From positions 1 to 52,837 of the forward strand of contig NZ_FXTX01000011.1 of the NCBI RefSeq assembly GCF_900182795.1: a DNA stretch of 52,837 nucleotides, in the 5' to 3' direction. The position numbers and the translations under genes were made by a program. The notes under the pieces were generated by a model. It was not told the origin of the DNA. It saw only the letters and a program-made list of their open reading frames with translations, and made no database searches. How positions within the stretch are numbered: the stretch's first letter is position 1; each line of letters opens with the position of its first letter. Below are positions 39,428 through 47,293 of this stretch, one piece after another. The stretch is from Venenivibrio stagnispumantis. GTDB taxonomy: Bacteria > Aquificota > Aquificia > Aquificales > Hydrogenothermaceae.

Positions 39428-39769
39428 TTTAATCCTCCGCTTATTTTATCATTAAATTGTAGCATAATATTTGTTATGCAAAAATTTTAATTCATTTCAT
39501 TATGCAAAATTGATATATCGCAAAATAAAAAATATTTTTCAAAATAAAATATTAGCTTATTCGGATATTCTTATCAGTTAATATTTACTCACTAATTGAA
39601 AGTTTTAAAAGCTGAAAAAAATAAAGCATATCAATTGGCATGAATTTTGCATAAAAATGTAGAAGAATGGAAGATGAATTAAGGGATTTATTAAAAATCG
39701 GCGATTAATCCAATATCTTTTTCTCAAAATTTGCTATTATATTTAAATAAAAAATTTAAAGGGAAGAAT
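39428..39769. other. 342-base intergenic region with sigma-54 promoter and repeated AT motifs
   Basis: No gene of normal size is present. The region holds the start-side of the antiporter, two direct copies of TTATGCAAAA (39474-39483 and 39500-39509), an inverted copy at 39645-39654 that overlaps the -12 box, and two copies of CAAAATAAAA (39521-39530, 39540-39549). A 13-codon frame at 39667-39708 has no convincing ribosome site. Confidence 0.6.
39635..39652 (+). promoter_or_regulatory. sigma-54 (RpoN) promoter upstream of the CcmI-like operon
   Basis: TTGGCATG, four bases, then TTGCA: the GG of the -24 box and GC of the -12 box are exactly 10 bases apart, and only one base of the core consensus (T for C in CACG) differs. 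Transcription would start near 39662, leaving a leader of about 108 bases before ATG 39770. Sigma-54 promoters need an enhancer-binding activator; the repeats upstream are candidate sites. Confidence 0.65.
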
Positions 39770-40186
39770 ATGAAGAAATTATTTATGGCTTTATTTGTTT
39801 TAGTTATAGGATGTCAGAGTTTGCCTCCGGAAGCTTATTTTATAGACAAAAATCAGATTGAAGGAGAGATAAATATTGATAGCTCAATAAAAGATAAATG
39901 TAGCGGAACTTTATTTATAATCGTTAGAAAAGGAATAACTCCTCAACCTCTTGCAGTTAAAAATGTAACAAATCCAAAATTTCCTTATAAATTTTCTGTA
40001 TCTCCGGCAGAGGTCTTATCAGAAGAAAGATTTAAAGAGTTTGAAGGAGAGCTAATATTATCTGCCAGAATATCAAAATCCGGTGCAGTTGTTCCATCTG
40101 AAGGAGATTGCGAATCGGAAGCTATTTTAGTAAAATCAGGAGATAGAAATATCAAATTAACTATAAACAGGGTGATAAAGCAATGA
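39770..40186 (+). CDS. lipoprotein with CcmI/CycH C-terminal-like domain
   Basis: The start ATG 39770 has an AGGGAAG site; the longer frame from 39731 is not needed. The 138-residue product has a lipoprotein signal with VIGC (Cys 15). Residues about 30-130 match the C-terminal periplasmic domain of the cytochrome c maturation protein CcmI/CycH: GTLFIIVRKGITPQPLAVKN, then FPYKFSVS, and ELILSARISKSGAVVPSEGD. That domain binds apocytochrome c. Here it is free of the membrane and TPR parts. No other ccm gene is in the window. It is the first gene after the sigma-54 promoter and overlaps cinA by 4 bases. Confidence 0.75.
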   Translation: MKKLFMALFVLVIGCQSLPPEAYFIDKNQIEGEINIDSSIKDKCSGTLFIIVRKGITPQPLAVKNVTNPKFPYKFSVSPAEVLSEERFKEFEGELILSARISKSGAVVPSEGDCESEAILVKSGDRNIKLTINRVIKQ

Positions 40187-41391
40187 AAGCATTTATTCTT
40201 GTTACCGGCTCTGAATTTACAGAAGGAAGAAAAATAGATAAAAATGGGAATTATATAGCAAAAGAGCTTTTTGAAAGAGGAGTTGATGTTGTTGGTATAA
40301 CATTAGCTCCTGATGATTTTTATCTAATTCAGTATTATATAAAGATTGGACTTGATAAAGCTGATATTGTAATCATATCCGGTGGGCTTGGACCTACATC
40401 TGATGATTTAACAAGGGAAGCAGTATCTTCTGCAATAGGTGTTCCTCTTGTTTATGATGAAGAATGGCTAAAATACTTAAAAAATTATTATTTTGAAAGA
40501 GCTTTGGAATTCACAGATGAAAGAAAAAGTATGGCAAAAATACCTTATGGAAGTGTTCCAATTAAAAGCAAAACAGGTAGAGCCTTAGGATTTTTAAAAG
40601 TTTTAGATGATGTTAAAAAAGCCGTTATAGCAGTTCCCGGTGTTCCTTCTGAAATGAAAGATATGCTTGAAGAAATTTTTGATAGAGTTGGATTAAAAGA
40701 GAAAAAAAGATTTGTTCATCTGTTTAGAACATTTGGGATAAATGAGCTTGATTTAAATTATCTTCTAAAAGATATAGATAATCTTTCTTATAATGTATCT
40801 CCAAAAGGTGTTGATATATTTGTGAAAGATACCCAAAAATTATTCTTAGAAAATAAAATAGCAGTTATAAGAGATAGGCTCGGAAAAAATATATATGCAG
40901 AAGATAATTTAGAAATGGAAGAAGTTGTAGGCAAATTGCTAAAAGAAAATAAAAAAACAATATCTACTGCAGAATCTTCTACCGGTGGTCTGATAGCCTC
41001 AAGAATAGTAAATGTTGCCGGTTCATCTGAATATTTTTTAGGTGGTGTTGTTTCTTACTCAAATGAAGCTAAAATAAATATACTCGGTGTAAAAAAAGAA
41101 GATATTGAAAGATACGGAGCAGTAAGCGAGCCGGTTGCAAAGCAGATGGTGGAAGGAGCAATTAGAATTTTTAAAACAGATTTTGCTTTAAGTGATACCG
41201 GAATAGCAGGGCCAACAGGAGATACACCGGAAAAACCCCTTGGACTTCATTATATAGGATTTTTTAACGGGAAAGAATCAGTTGTTTATAAAGAGATTTA
41301 TAAAGCAGAAAGAAATGATGTTAGATTATATATATCCCAATTTGCATTAAATCTTGTAAGATTATATCTTAGTGAGGAGAAAAATGGCTGA
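40183..41391 (+). CDS. cinA: CinA-family protein (NMN amidohydrolase / ADP-ribose pyrophosphatase type)
   Basis: The 402-residue protein has both CinA domains: an N-terminal MoaB/MogA-like domain (GSEFTEGRKIDKNGNYIAKE, IISGGLGPTSDD) and a C-terminal CinA domain (ESSTGGLIASRIVNVAGSS, GGVVSYSNEAKI, DTGIAGPTGDTPEKPLG). It recycles pyridine nucleotides; the C-domain deamidates NMN and releases ammonia. Length is normal. It overlaps the upstream lipoprotein gene by 4 bases and argH by 8. Confidence 0.92.
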   Translation: MKAFILVTGSEFTEGRKIDKNGNYIAKELFERGVDVVGITLAPDDFYLIQYYIKIGLDKADIVIISGGLGPTSDDLTREAVSSAIGVPLVYDEEWLKYLKNYYFERALEFTDERKSMAKIPYGSVPIKSKTGRALGFLKVLDDVKKAVIAVPGVPSEMKDMLEEIFDRVGLKEKKRFVHLFRTFGINELDLNYLLKDIDNLSYNVSPKGVDIFVKDTQKLFLENKIAVIRDRLGKNIYAEDNLEMEEVVGKLLKENKKTISTAESSTGGLIASRIVNVAGSSEYFLGGVVSYSNEAKINILGVKKEDIERYGAVSEPVAKQMVEGAIRIFKTDFALSDTGIAGPTGDTPEKPLGLHYIGFFNGKESVVYKEIYKAERNDVRLYISQFALNLVRLYLSEEKNG

Positions 41392-42763
41392 AAATAAACT
41401 TTGGGGTGGAAGATTTTCTGAAAATACAGATGCTTTTGTTGAAGAATTTACAGAAAGTGTATCTTTTGATAAAGAACTTGCATTATATGATATAAAAGGT
41501 AGCATAGCCCATGTAAAGATGCTATCAAAACAAGGTATTATTCCAAAAGAAGAAGCAGAAAAAATAATAGAAGGTTTAAATCAGATAGCAGAAGATATAA
41601 AAAAAGGAAGATTTCAGTGGAAAAGGGAACTTGAAGATGTCCATATGAATATAGAAAAAGCATTAATAGAAAGAATTGGAAATATCGGTGGTAAAGTTCA
41701 CACCGGAAGGTCAAGAAATGACCAAGTTATAACAGCATTCAGATTATATCTAAAAGAGCAGATTCAAGAAATTATAGAATTACTTATAAAACTGCAAAAA
41801 TCTTTATTAAAAAAAGCAGAAGAATATATAGATATTGTTATGCCTGCATATACCCATCTTCAAAGGGCACAACCAATTAGAGCTTCCCATTATTTTATGG
41901 CATATCTGGAAATGTTTAATAGGGATATAGAAAGATTTAGAGATAATTTAAAAAGAGTTAATGAGCTTCCTCTTGGTAGTGGTGCAGTTGCCGGTGTAGA
42001 TTTTCCTATTGATAGGGAATTTGTGGCAAAGGAACTTGGTTTTTCTTCTATTATGAGGAATTCAATAGATGCAACTGCAAGTAGAGATTTTGCAATAGAG
42101 TTTTTATCTTGTTCTTCTATCTGCATGGCAAATATGTCCAGATTAAGTGAAGATTTAATTATTTACTCTTCATCAGAATTTAATTTTGTAGAACTTCCGG
42201 ATAAATTAACAACCGGCTCATCTATAATGCCCCAGAAAAAAAATCCTGATGTCCTTGAATTAATAAGAGGTAAAACCGGAAGAGTATATGGAGATTTAGT
42301 TTCACTTCTGACTATTGTTAAAGGTCTTCCTCTTGCATATAATAGGGATTTACAGGAAGATAAAGAACCGGTATTTGATGCTGTTAAAACCTTAAAAGGC
42401 TCTATAATAGGTATAACAAAAATAATAGATGGTCTTAAAATAAAAAAAGAAAATACAGAAAAAGCAGCCGGTGGTTTTGCCCTTGCTACTGATTTAGCAA
42501 ATTATTTAGCAGAAAAAGGCGTCCCTTTCAGAGAAGCCCATCATATAGTAGGTAAAATTGTTGCTTATCTTATTTCACAAAATAGAGAGCTTGAAGATAT
42601 AAAATTAGAAGAACTTAAAAATTTCTCACCTTTATTTGAAGAAGATGCTTTAAATTTATTATCTGCTTATGTTGTTGCCGATAGAAGAAAATCTTTTGGT
42701 GGCACTGCAAAAGAAAGAATTCTCCAGCAGATTAATTACTGGAAAGAAAAACTTCAGGCATAA
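41384..42763 (+). CDS. argH: argininosuccinate lyase
   Basis: The start is ATG 41384 after GTGAGGAG; a GTG at 41372 lies in that site. The 459-residue enzyme has the fumarase/ASL-superfamily signature GSSIMPQKKNPD with the catalytic Ser, the HTGRSRNDQ segment and the THLQRAQPIRASHY segment. It cleaves argininosuccinate to arginine and fumarate. Its placement after cinA and before a symporter, behind a sigma-54 promoter, is unusual. The symporter ATG follows its stop with no gap. Confidence 0.94.
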   Translation: MAENKLWGGRFSENTDAFVEEFTESVSFDKELALYDIKGSIAHVKMLSKQGIIPKEEAEKIIEGLNQIAEDIKKGRFQWKRELEDVHMNIEKALIERIGNIGGKVHTGRSRNDQVITAFRLYLKEQIQEIIELLIKLQKSLLKKAEEYIDIVMPAYTHLQRAQPIRASHYFMAYLEMFNRDIERFRDNLKRVNELPLGSGAVAGVDFPIDREFVAKELGFSSIMRNSIDATASRDFAIEFLSCSSICMANMSRLSEDLIIYSSSEFNFVELPDKLTTGSSIMPQKKNPDVLELIRGKTGRVYGDLVSLLTIVKGLPLAYNRDLQEDKEPVFDAVKTLKGSIIGITKIIDGLKIKKENTEKAAGGFALATDLANYLAEKGVPFREAHHIVGKIVAYLISQNRELEDIKLEELKNFSPLFEEDALNLLSAYVVADRRKSFGGTAKERILQQINYWKEKLQA

Positions 42764-44131
42764 ATGCTTGGTTTATTTATTGTAATATATTTATTAATTA
42801 CAGTTTTAATTGGTGTTTATGCTTCTAAATTTATAAAATCAGAAAAAGATTATCTTTTAGCCGGAAGGTCTCTTCCGCTTTCTTTATCTACTTTTGCTTT
42901 ATTTGCATTATGGTTTGGGTCTGAAACTATTCTCGGAGCTCCTTCTGAATTTGTAGAGAAAGGATTAATCGGTGTAATTGAAGAACCATTTGGTGCTGCA
43001 TTATGTTTATTTTTAGCCGGATTATTAATTATAAAACCACTTTATAGAATGAATTTATTAACATTTGGTGATTTTTTTAAAGTTAGATATGGAAAAAAGG
43101 TAGAGATTATATCTTCATTTTTTTTGATTGTTTCTTATTTTGGTTGGATAGCAGCCCAATTTGTAGCATTTGGGATAGTTTTTAAAACTATTACCGGTTT
43201 AAACACCAATTTATCTATACTTATCGGATTTTTTGTTGTGGTTTTTTATACATATATCGGTGGTATGTGGGCTATTGCTTTAACAGATTTTATCCAAACA
43301 ATAGTTATAATAATTGGCTTATCTTTTGCTTTTTATGAGATTTATAATCAAATTCCTTCTATTTCTGAAATATTTAATAAACTTCCACCGGATTTCTTTA
43401 GATTTTATCCTGAATTTAATTTAAAGGATATTTTAGCTTATATAACTGCATGGATAATAATAGGTCTTGGCTCTCTTCCGGGGCAAGATTTATTTCAAAG
43501 ATTTATGTCTTCTAAATCCGAAAAAGTTGCAGTTTATTCTTCATATTTTGCCGGTTTTATGTATCTTACTGTTGCTTTAATTCCTTTATTTTTAGCTCTT
43601 TTCGGAAAATTTTTAATTCCTACGGAAAATCAGATAGATTTACCAACTATTATAATGCAAAAATGCAGTTTTATTACGCAGGTTTTATTTTTTGGAGCTT
43701 TGGTTTCTGCAATACTTAGCACTGCAAGTGCCGCAATTTTGGCACCTTCTGCTATTTTATCAGAAAATATTCTTAAATATTTATTTCCTTCTTTAACAGA
43801 TAAAACTTTGTTATTTATCACTAAAATCTCGGTTTTATTTGTGGCTTTTTTATCTCTTATAATTGCATTTTCAGGTTCTTCTATTTATGAGCTCGTAGCT
43901 TCATCTTCTGTAATAACTCTTGTATCTTTGTTTGCACCTTTCATATTTGGTTTGTATTCAAAAAAAGTAAGCAGTAAGTTTGCATTGATTTCAATGTTAT
44001 CCGGTTTTATATCTTGGTTTGTTTTAGAATTTATATTTAAATATGAATTTTCTGTTTTAGTAGGATTTTTTATAAGCAATTTTGTTATACTATTTGAAAT
44101 AATCACTAAAAAAGGAGTAAATCATGCTTGA
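42764..44131 (+). CDS. sodium:solute symporter (SSS family)
   Basis: The 455-residue membrane protein has about thirteen helices and the SSS pattern: AGRSLPLSLSTFALFALWFGSE near the N-terminus, GGMWAIALTDFIQTIVII (core TM5-6) and ALVSAILSTASAAILAPSAI with the Na+-site Ser/Ala. It takes up a small organic solute with Na+. The substrate cannot be told from sequence; members carry proline, acetate, pantothenate and urea-like compounds. It starts directly after argH and overlaps the next gene by 8 bases. Confidence 0.87.
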   Translation: MLGLFIVIYLLITVLIGVYASKFIKSEKDYLLAGRSLPLSLSTFALFALWFGSETILGAPSEFVEKGLIGVIEEPFGAALCLFLAGLLIIKPLYRMNLLTFGDFFKVRYGKKVEIISSFFLIVSYFGWIAAQFVAFGIVFKTITGLNTNLSILIGFFVVVFYTYIGGMWAIALTDFIQTIVIIIGLSFAFYEIYNQIPSISEIFNKLPPDFFRFYPEFNLKDILAYITAWIIIGLGSLPGQDLFQRFMSSKSEKVAVYSSYFAGFMYLTVALIPLFLALFGKFLIPTENQIDLPTIIMQKCSFITQVLFFGALVSAILSTASAAILAPSAILSENILKYLFPSLTDKTLLFITKISVLFVAFLSLIIAFSGSSIYELVASSSVITLVSLFAPFIFGLYSKKVSSKFALISMLSGFISWFVLEFIFKYEFSVLVGFFISNFVILFEIITKKGVNHA

Positions 44132-44678
44132 TAAATACTTTTTAGATAAAGAAGATGTAGCTCTTATAATAATTGATATTCAGGATAAACTTGCTTCTGT
44201 TATGGAAGAAAGAGAAAAAGTTATAAATAATACGGTTCATCTTATAGAGTTATCAAAAATGATGAATATTCCCATATCACTAACAGAACAATATCCAAAA
44301 GGGCTTGGGAAAACCGTTCCTGAAATACAACAAGTTTTACCGGAATATAATCCTATCGAAAAACTATCTTTTAACTGCTGTAATGAATCTGACTTTGAAA
44401 ACAAAATAAAACAAATTAACAGGAAAAAATTAATATTAACAGGAATGGAAACCCATATATGTGTATTACAAACTGCTCTTGAGCTTTTAAAAATGGGTTA
44501 TATAGTTCATATTGTAGCTGATGCAGTTTGTTCCAGAAGTAAAGAAAACAAAGAAATAGCCCTTAGATTATTACAGGATGCCGGAACAGTTATTACCTGC
44601 ACAGAAACAATATTATTCCAGATTTTGAAAGTAGCCGGCACAGAAGAGTTTAAAATTATCTCAAAAAGAATAAAATGA
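44124..44678 (+). CDS. isochorismatase-fold hydrolase
   Basis: The 184-residue cysteine hydrolase shows the triad of the family: Asp in LIIIDIQDKL (about residue 18), Lys in IEKLSFN and Cys in GMETHICVLQT with the preceding cis-peptide loop. Family members include nicotinamidase, N-carbamoylsarcosine amidase and YcaC-like enzymes; the substrate is unknown. An AAAGGAG site precedes the ATG within the end of the symporter gene. Ammonia-releasing activity would fit its operon, but this is inference. Confidence 0.85.
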   Translation: MLDKYFLDKEDVALIIIDIQDKLASVMEEREKVINNTVHLIELSKMMNIPISLTEQYPKGLGKTVPEIQQVLPEYNPIEKLSFNCCNESDFENKIKQINRKKLILTGMETHICVLQTALELLKMGYIVHIVADAVCSRSKENKEIALRLLQDAGTVITCTETILFQILKVAGTEEFKIISKRIK

Positions 44679-44698
44679 GATGATGCTAATCATTTTTT
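44672..44698 (+). terminator. weak AT-rich terminator after the hydrolase gene
   Basis: AAAATGA and TCATTTT, ten bases apart, can pair just at the hydrolase stop and are followed by T residues. The stem is AT-rich, so this is a modest candidate for the end of the sigma-54 operon. Confidence 0.35.
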
Positions 44699-44710
44699 AA
44701 CAAAAATTTT

Positions 44711-44716
44711 TATAAT
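44711..44716 (+). promoter_or_regulatory. candidate -10 box for the OsmC gene
   Basis: TATAAT lies 35 bases upstream of the OsmC start, after the weak terminator. The -35 region is poor (AATCAT at 17 bases). A separate promoter for the OsmC gene is plausible but not firm. Confidence 0.35.
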
Positions 44717-44750
44717 ATTTTAAGTAAAACTAAAATAGCAGGAGAGGAAA

Positions 44751-45146
44751 ATGGAAAATAAAGAAAAAGTTGTAAATGTATCCTTAGAAAATGATAATTT
44801 TATAGCTAAATCCGGTGAAAAATCTTTTAATATTTCTGATTTAGGAGTATCTGCTTCTGAATTATATCTAATATCTATTGCCCATTGTTTTGCCACTACA
44901 GTAAAAGCCTACGTAAACCATAAAGGCTTGAAAATTGAAAATCTAAATGTAGAAGTAAAAGGTAAAAAACATGAAAATGAAAATAGATATGAAACTGTTG
45001 AAATAAATGTTTCTTTTGATGGAGATTTAACAAAAGAGCAAATTGAAAGAATATTAGTTATAGGAAAAAGAGGCTGTACAGTTGGAAACAGTTCATCTGC
45101 CGGAGTAAATATCCAAACTAAATATACTGGCTCTATTCCGGTATGA
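44751..45146 (+). CDS. OsmC/Ohr-family peroxidase-like protein
   Basis: The 131-residue protein has the OsmC fold with both redox cysteines: one in LISIAHCFATTVKAY and one in GKRGCTVGNS. OsmC/Ohr proteins reduce organic hydroperoxides. The sequence is closer to the small YhfA-type OsmC group than to Ohr. The ATG has a GGAGAGG site. It stands alone between the hydrolase gene and the convergent low-complexity genes. Confidence 0.87.
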   Translation: MENKEKVVNVSLENDNFIAKSGEKSFNISDLGVSASELYLISIAHCFATTVKAYVNHKGLKIENLNVEVKGKKHENENRYETVEINVSFDGDLTKEQIERILVIGKRGCTVGNSSSAGVNIQTKYTGSIPV

Positions 45147-45283
45147 TAAAATTTTAAAGAATTTTTCTAGTTTGTAGCTCTGAAAGTTCTTCTTTTTAAG
45201 TTTTTTAATATTTAGTTTGAAGATGTAAGTTTTCTATTTTTGAATTTCAGATTTGATATTAATTGGATAATTAATAATAAAGA

Positions 45284-45301
45284 GACGGCATAGGAGCCGT
45301 C
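45284..45301 (-). terminator. GC-rich hairpin terminator after the low-complexity genes
   Basis: GACGGC (45284-45289) and GCCGTC (45296-45301) form a perfect 6-bp stem with a 6-base loop. On the minus strand it is followed by TCTTTATTATT, 14 bases after the stop at 45315. On the plus strand ACTTTT follows, so it may also stop transcription from the OsmC side. It is conspicuous in such AT-rich DNA. The 137 bases between it and the OsmC stop show nothing recognisable. Confidence 0.75.
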
Positions 45302-45314
45302 ACTTTTAAGAAGA

Positions 45315-45527
45315 TTATTTCTTTTCTTCTTTTTTCTCTTCTTTTTTCACAGCTTTTTTAGCTTTGTGAGCTTTGTGAGCTTTTTTAGCTGGAGCTTTTT
45401 TCTCTTCTTTAGCTGGAGCTGCTGCTTCAGCTGCTGGTTTTGCTTCTTGTTTTGCTTCTTCAGCCATAGAAGCAAATCCAAGTCCAAAAACTGCTACTGA
45501 GAGAGTTGCTAATACTAATTTTTTCAT
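45315..45527 (-). CDS. small exported Ala/Lys/Glu-rich protein
   Basis: The start is ATG 45527 after an AGGAGGT site; an upstream GTG lies in that site. The 70-residue product has a signal peptide (MKKLVLATLSVAVFGLGFAS, cleavage near SMA) and a mature part made almost only of Ala, Lys, Glu, Pro and His, with repeated KKAHKAHKAKKA and EEKKEEKK. There is no recognised domain. The high positive charge recalls histone H1-like tails. Its start resembles that of the next gene upstream, which suggests a common origin of the signal peptides. It is the last gene before the terminator. Confidence 0.75.
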   Translation of the reverse strand: MKKLVLATLSVAVFGLGFASMAEEAKQEAKPAAEAAAPAKEEKKAPAKKAHKAHKAKKAVKKEEKKEEKK

Positions 45528-45584
45528 GTCTGACACCTCCTATAAAATAAAGTTTTTTACTTACTTACTTAAACATTTCCTATA

Positions 45585-45842
45585 TTATTTTCCAGCTGGT
45601 TGTTGTGCTGGAGCTTGTTGCTCTTGACCTGCTGCAGGTGCTTGTTGTTCTTGTCCTGCTGGAGCAGCTTGTTGCTCAGCCGGTTGAGCTGGTTGTGCAG
45701 CTGGTTGTTCTGCCGGTTGTTGTGCTGGAGCTTGTTGTTCAGCTGGAGCTTGCTGCTGAGCTGGTTGTTCCTCTTTCTTTTGGCAGCTAAATAATACTGC
45801 AGAAGATAAAACTAATGCAGATGCTAAAACTAATTTTTTCAT
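45585..45842 (-). CDS. small Gln/Pro/Ala-rich lipoprotein
   Basis: The 85-residue product has a lipoprotein signal with LFSC (Cys 20). The mature part is low complexity, built from short PAQQ-, QQAPA- and PAEQ-type units. It has no recognised domain and is probably disordered. It follows the histidine kinase gene on the same strand by 71 bases and has an AAGGAGGAAG site. Codons GCT and CAA/CAG recur, giving a locally higher GC than neighbours. It could be a target of the adjacent two-component system, which is inference. Confidence 0.75.
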   Translation of the reverse strand: MKKLVLASALVLSSAVLFSCQKKEEQPAQQQAPAEQQAPAQQPAEQPAAQPAQPAEQQAAPAGQEQQAPAAGQEQQAPAQQPAGK

Positions 45843-45890
45843 TTCTTCCTCCTTAAAAATTTTAAGTTATAAATATAATAAGTACTAAAA

Positions 45891-45928
45891 ATTACAAAAA
45901 AATTAAATTTAGATTACAAATTTGTAAT
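45891..45928. repeat. ATTACAAA direct repeat and ATTACAAATTTGTAAT palindrome
   Basis: ATTACAAA occurs at 45891-45898 and 45913-45920, 22 bases apart, and the second copy is part of a perfect 16-base palindrome (45913-45928) covering the kinase stop codon. Direct repeats two helical turns apart suit OmpR/PhoB-type regulators, but AT-rich chance repeats or a weak terminator are alternatives. Confidence 0.45.
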
Positions 45929-47293
45929 TTTTGGAAAAGTAATTACAATATTCGTTCCTTCTCCTTCTTTACTGAATATATCCAATTTTGCATTATGTTT
46001 TTCCAATACAACCTTTACAAGAGAAAGCCCAAGACCTGAGCCTGATATAGACCTACTTTCATCAACTTGATAGAATTTATCAAAAATTTTATCTATTTTA
46101 TCTTCTGGTATTCCTATACCGGTATCTGTGATAGATAAAATAATTTTTTCATCTTCTTCTTTTAAAGATATAATCACCTTACCATTTGGTTTATTAAATT
46201 TTATAGCATTATCAATCAGATTTGATACAGCCCTACTTATATATTTTGTATCTCCCTCTATAAATATATTTTCCTGAATATCTGCTTGTAGATTAATACC
46301 TTTTGATTTAGCATAATTCTTAAACAGTTCATATAAGTTTTGAAGAATAGAAGAAAGATTTATCTTTTCTTTTTTTAGTATATAAGCTCCGGATTCTAAT
46401 TTAGAAATCGTAAGCAAATCAACTATCATAGAGTTAAGTCTATCTGTTTCTTCTATAATATATACAACTGTATCTGCACATTTTTTATCTAACTTTTCCT
46501 CTAAAAGTAATAATTCTGCTGAACTTCGTATTCTTGCTATTGGTGTTTTTAAATCATGTGCTATATTTTCTGAGGTTTCTTTTATGGATTTTATTAATGT
46601 TTCTATCTTATCAAAGGATTGGTTTAGAAGTATTGCAAGTTCGTCTACTTCATCTGAAATATATTTAACAGGGATTCTTTTATCTAAGGAAGATGTAGAA
46701 GATATAGCTTTTGCTGTATCTGATATTTTTCTTAATTTTTTAACAAATATAAAAGTTGTGAAAACAGATGCAAAAAATGATAATAAAAATGCAATTATTC
46801 CGGATATATAAAATATTTCTTGAAGTTTATTAAGCATTTTGTTATTATCTAAAATGGATTCGCCAACAACAAAAGTATATTTATCAGAAAGTTTATAAAA
46901 AATTACATAAAAATAATCAATTTTCTTAATTACAAAATTTCCTTTTTTTAATATCCCTGCATCTTCTAATTTTAAAGCTATATCTTTTGTATGAACTGCT
47001 GTATTTGTGCTTAAAATTATATTTCCATTTTTATCATAAATTTTATAAAATAACTCCCTTTCATCAATAACTTCTGCTTCTCTTTTTATCTGTTCTATCA
47101 ACTCTTTTAAACCTTCTTTTTTATAAACAGAATCTGCCCATTTTGCCGTTTCTATCAAATCTTTTTTTACCTGACTATCTAAATAGGCTTCAAAAAATGA
47201 GTAAATGGTAAAAAAAGAGAATGTTAAAGATATTGCAATAATTAAGGAATATACAAAAACAAGTTTAAAGAATATAGTTTTTCTAAGATTCAT
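45914..47293 (-). CDS. sensor histidine kinase (two-component, EnvZ/PhoR type)
   Basis: The start is placed at ATG 47293, overlapping the response regulator stop; ATG 47308 and GTG 47320 are also open. The 459-residue protein has two membrane helices (about 10-32 and 155-180) around a periplasmic sensor region, a HAMP domain, the phospho-acceptor H box ENIAHDLKTPIARIRSS, and HATPase motifs (NLIDNAIKFN, DTGIGIPE, GSGLGLSLVK). The ligand is unknown. It partners the regulator at 47283-47963. Confidence 0.9.
   Translation of the reverse strand: MNLRKTIFFKLVFVYSLIIAISLTFSFFTIYSFFEAYLDSQVKKDLIETAKWADSVYKKEGLKELIEQIKREAEVIDERELFYKIYDKNGNIILSTNTAVHTKDIALKLEDAGILKKGNFVIKKIDYFYVIFYKLSDKYTFVVGESILDNNKMLNKLQEIFYISGIIAFLLSFFASVFTTFIFVKKLRKISDTAKAISSTSSLDKRIPVKYISDEVDELAILLNQSFDKIETLIKSIKETSENIAHDLKTPIARIRSSAELLLLEEKLDKKCADTVVYIIEETDRLNSMIVDLLTISKLESGAYILKKEKINLSSILQNLYELFKNYAKSKGINLQADIQENIFIEGDTKYISRAVSNLIDNAIKFNKPNGKVIISLKEEDEKIILSITDTGIGIPEDKIDKIFDKFYQVDESRSISGSGLGLSLVKVVLEKHNAKLDIFSKEGEGTNIVITFPKITNL

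Noticed and set aside
39667-39708. A 13-codon leader peptide after the sigma-54 promoter
   Set aside because: The frame is too short to judge, the ribosome site is poor and no regulatory codon run or attenuator hairpin was seen.
45147-45283. Possible CRISPR-like repeat or small RNA after the OsmC gene
   Set aside because: Only a single GTTTGTAG-like stretch is present, with no second copy and no stable structure; the region looks like plain AT-rich spacer.
45600-45794. Plus-strand Leu/Cys/Ser-rich frame opposite the Gln/Pro/Ala-rich lipoprotein
   Set aside because: It is the mirror of a low-complexity repeat on the minus strand, has no ribosome site and an implausible composition; the minus-strand gene has a lipobox and an AAGGAGG-type site.
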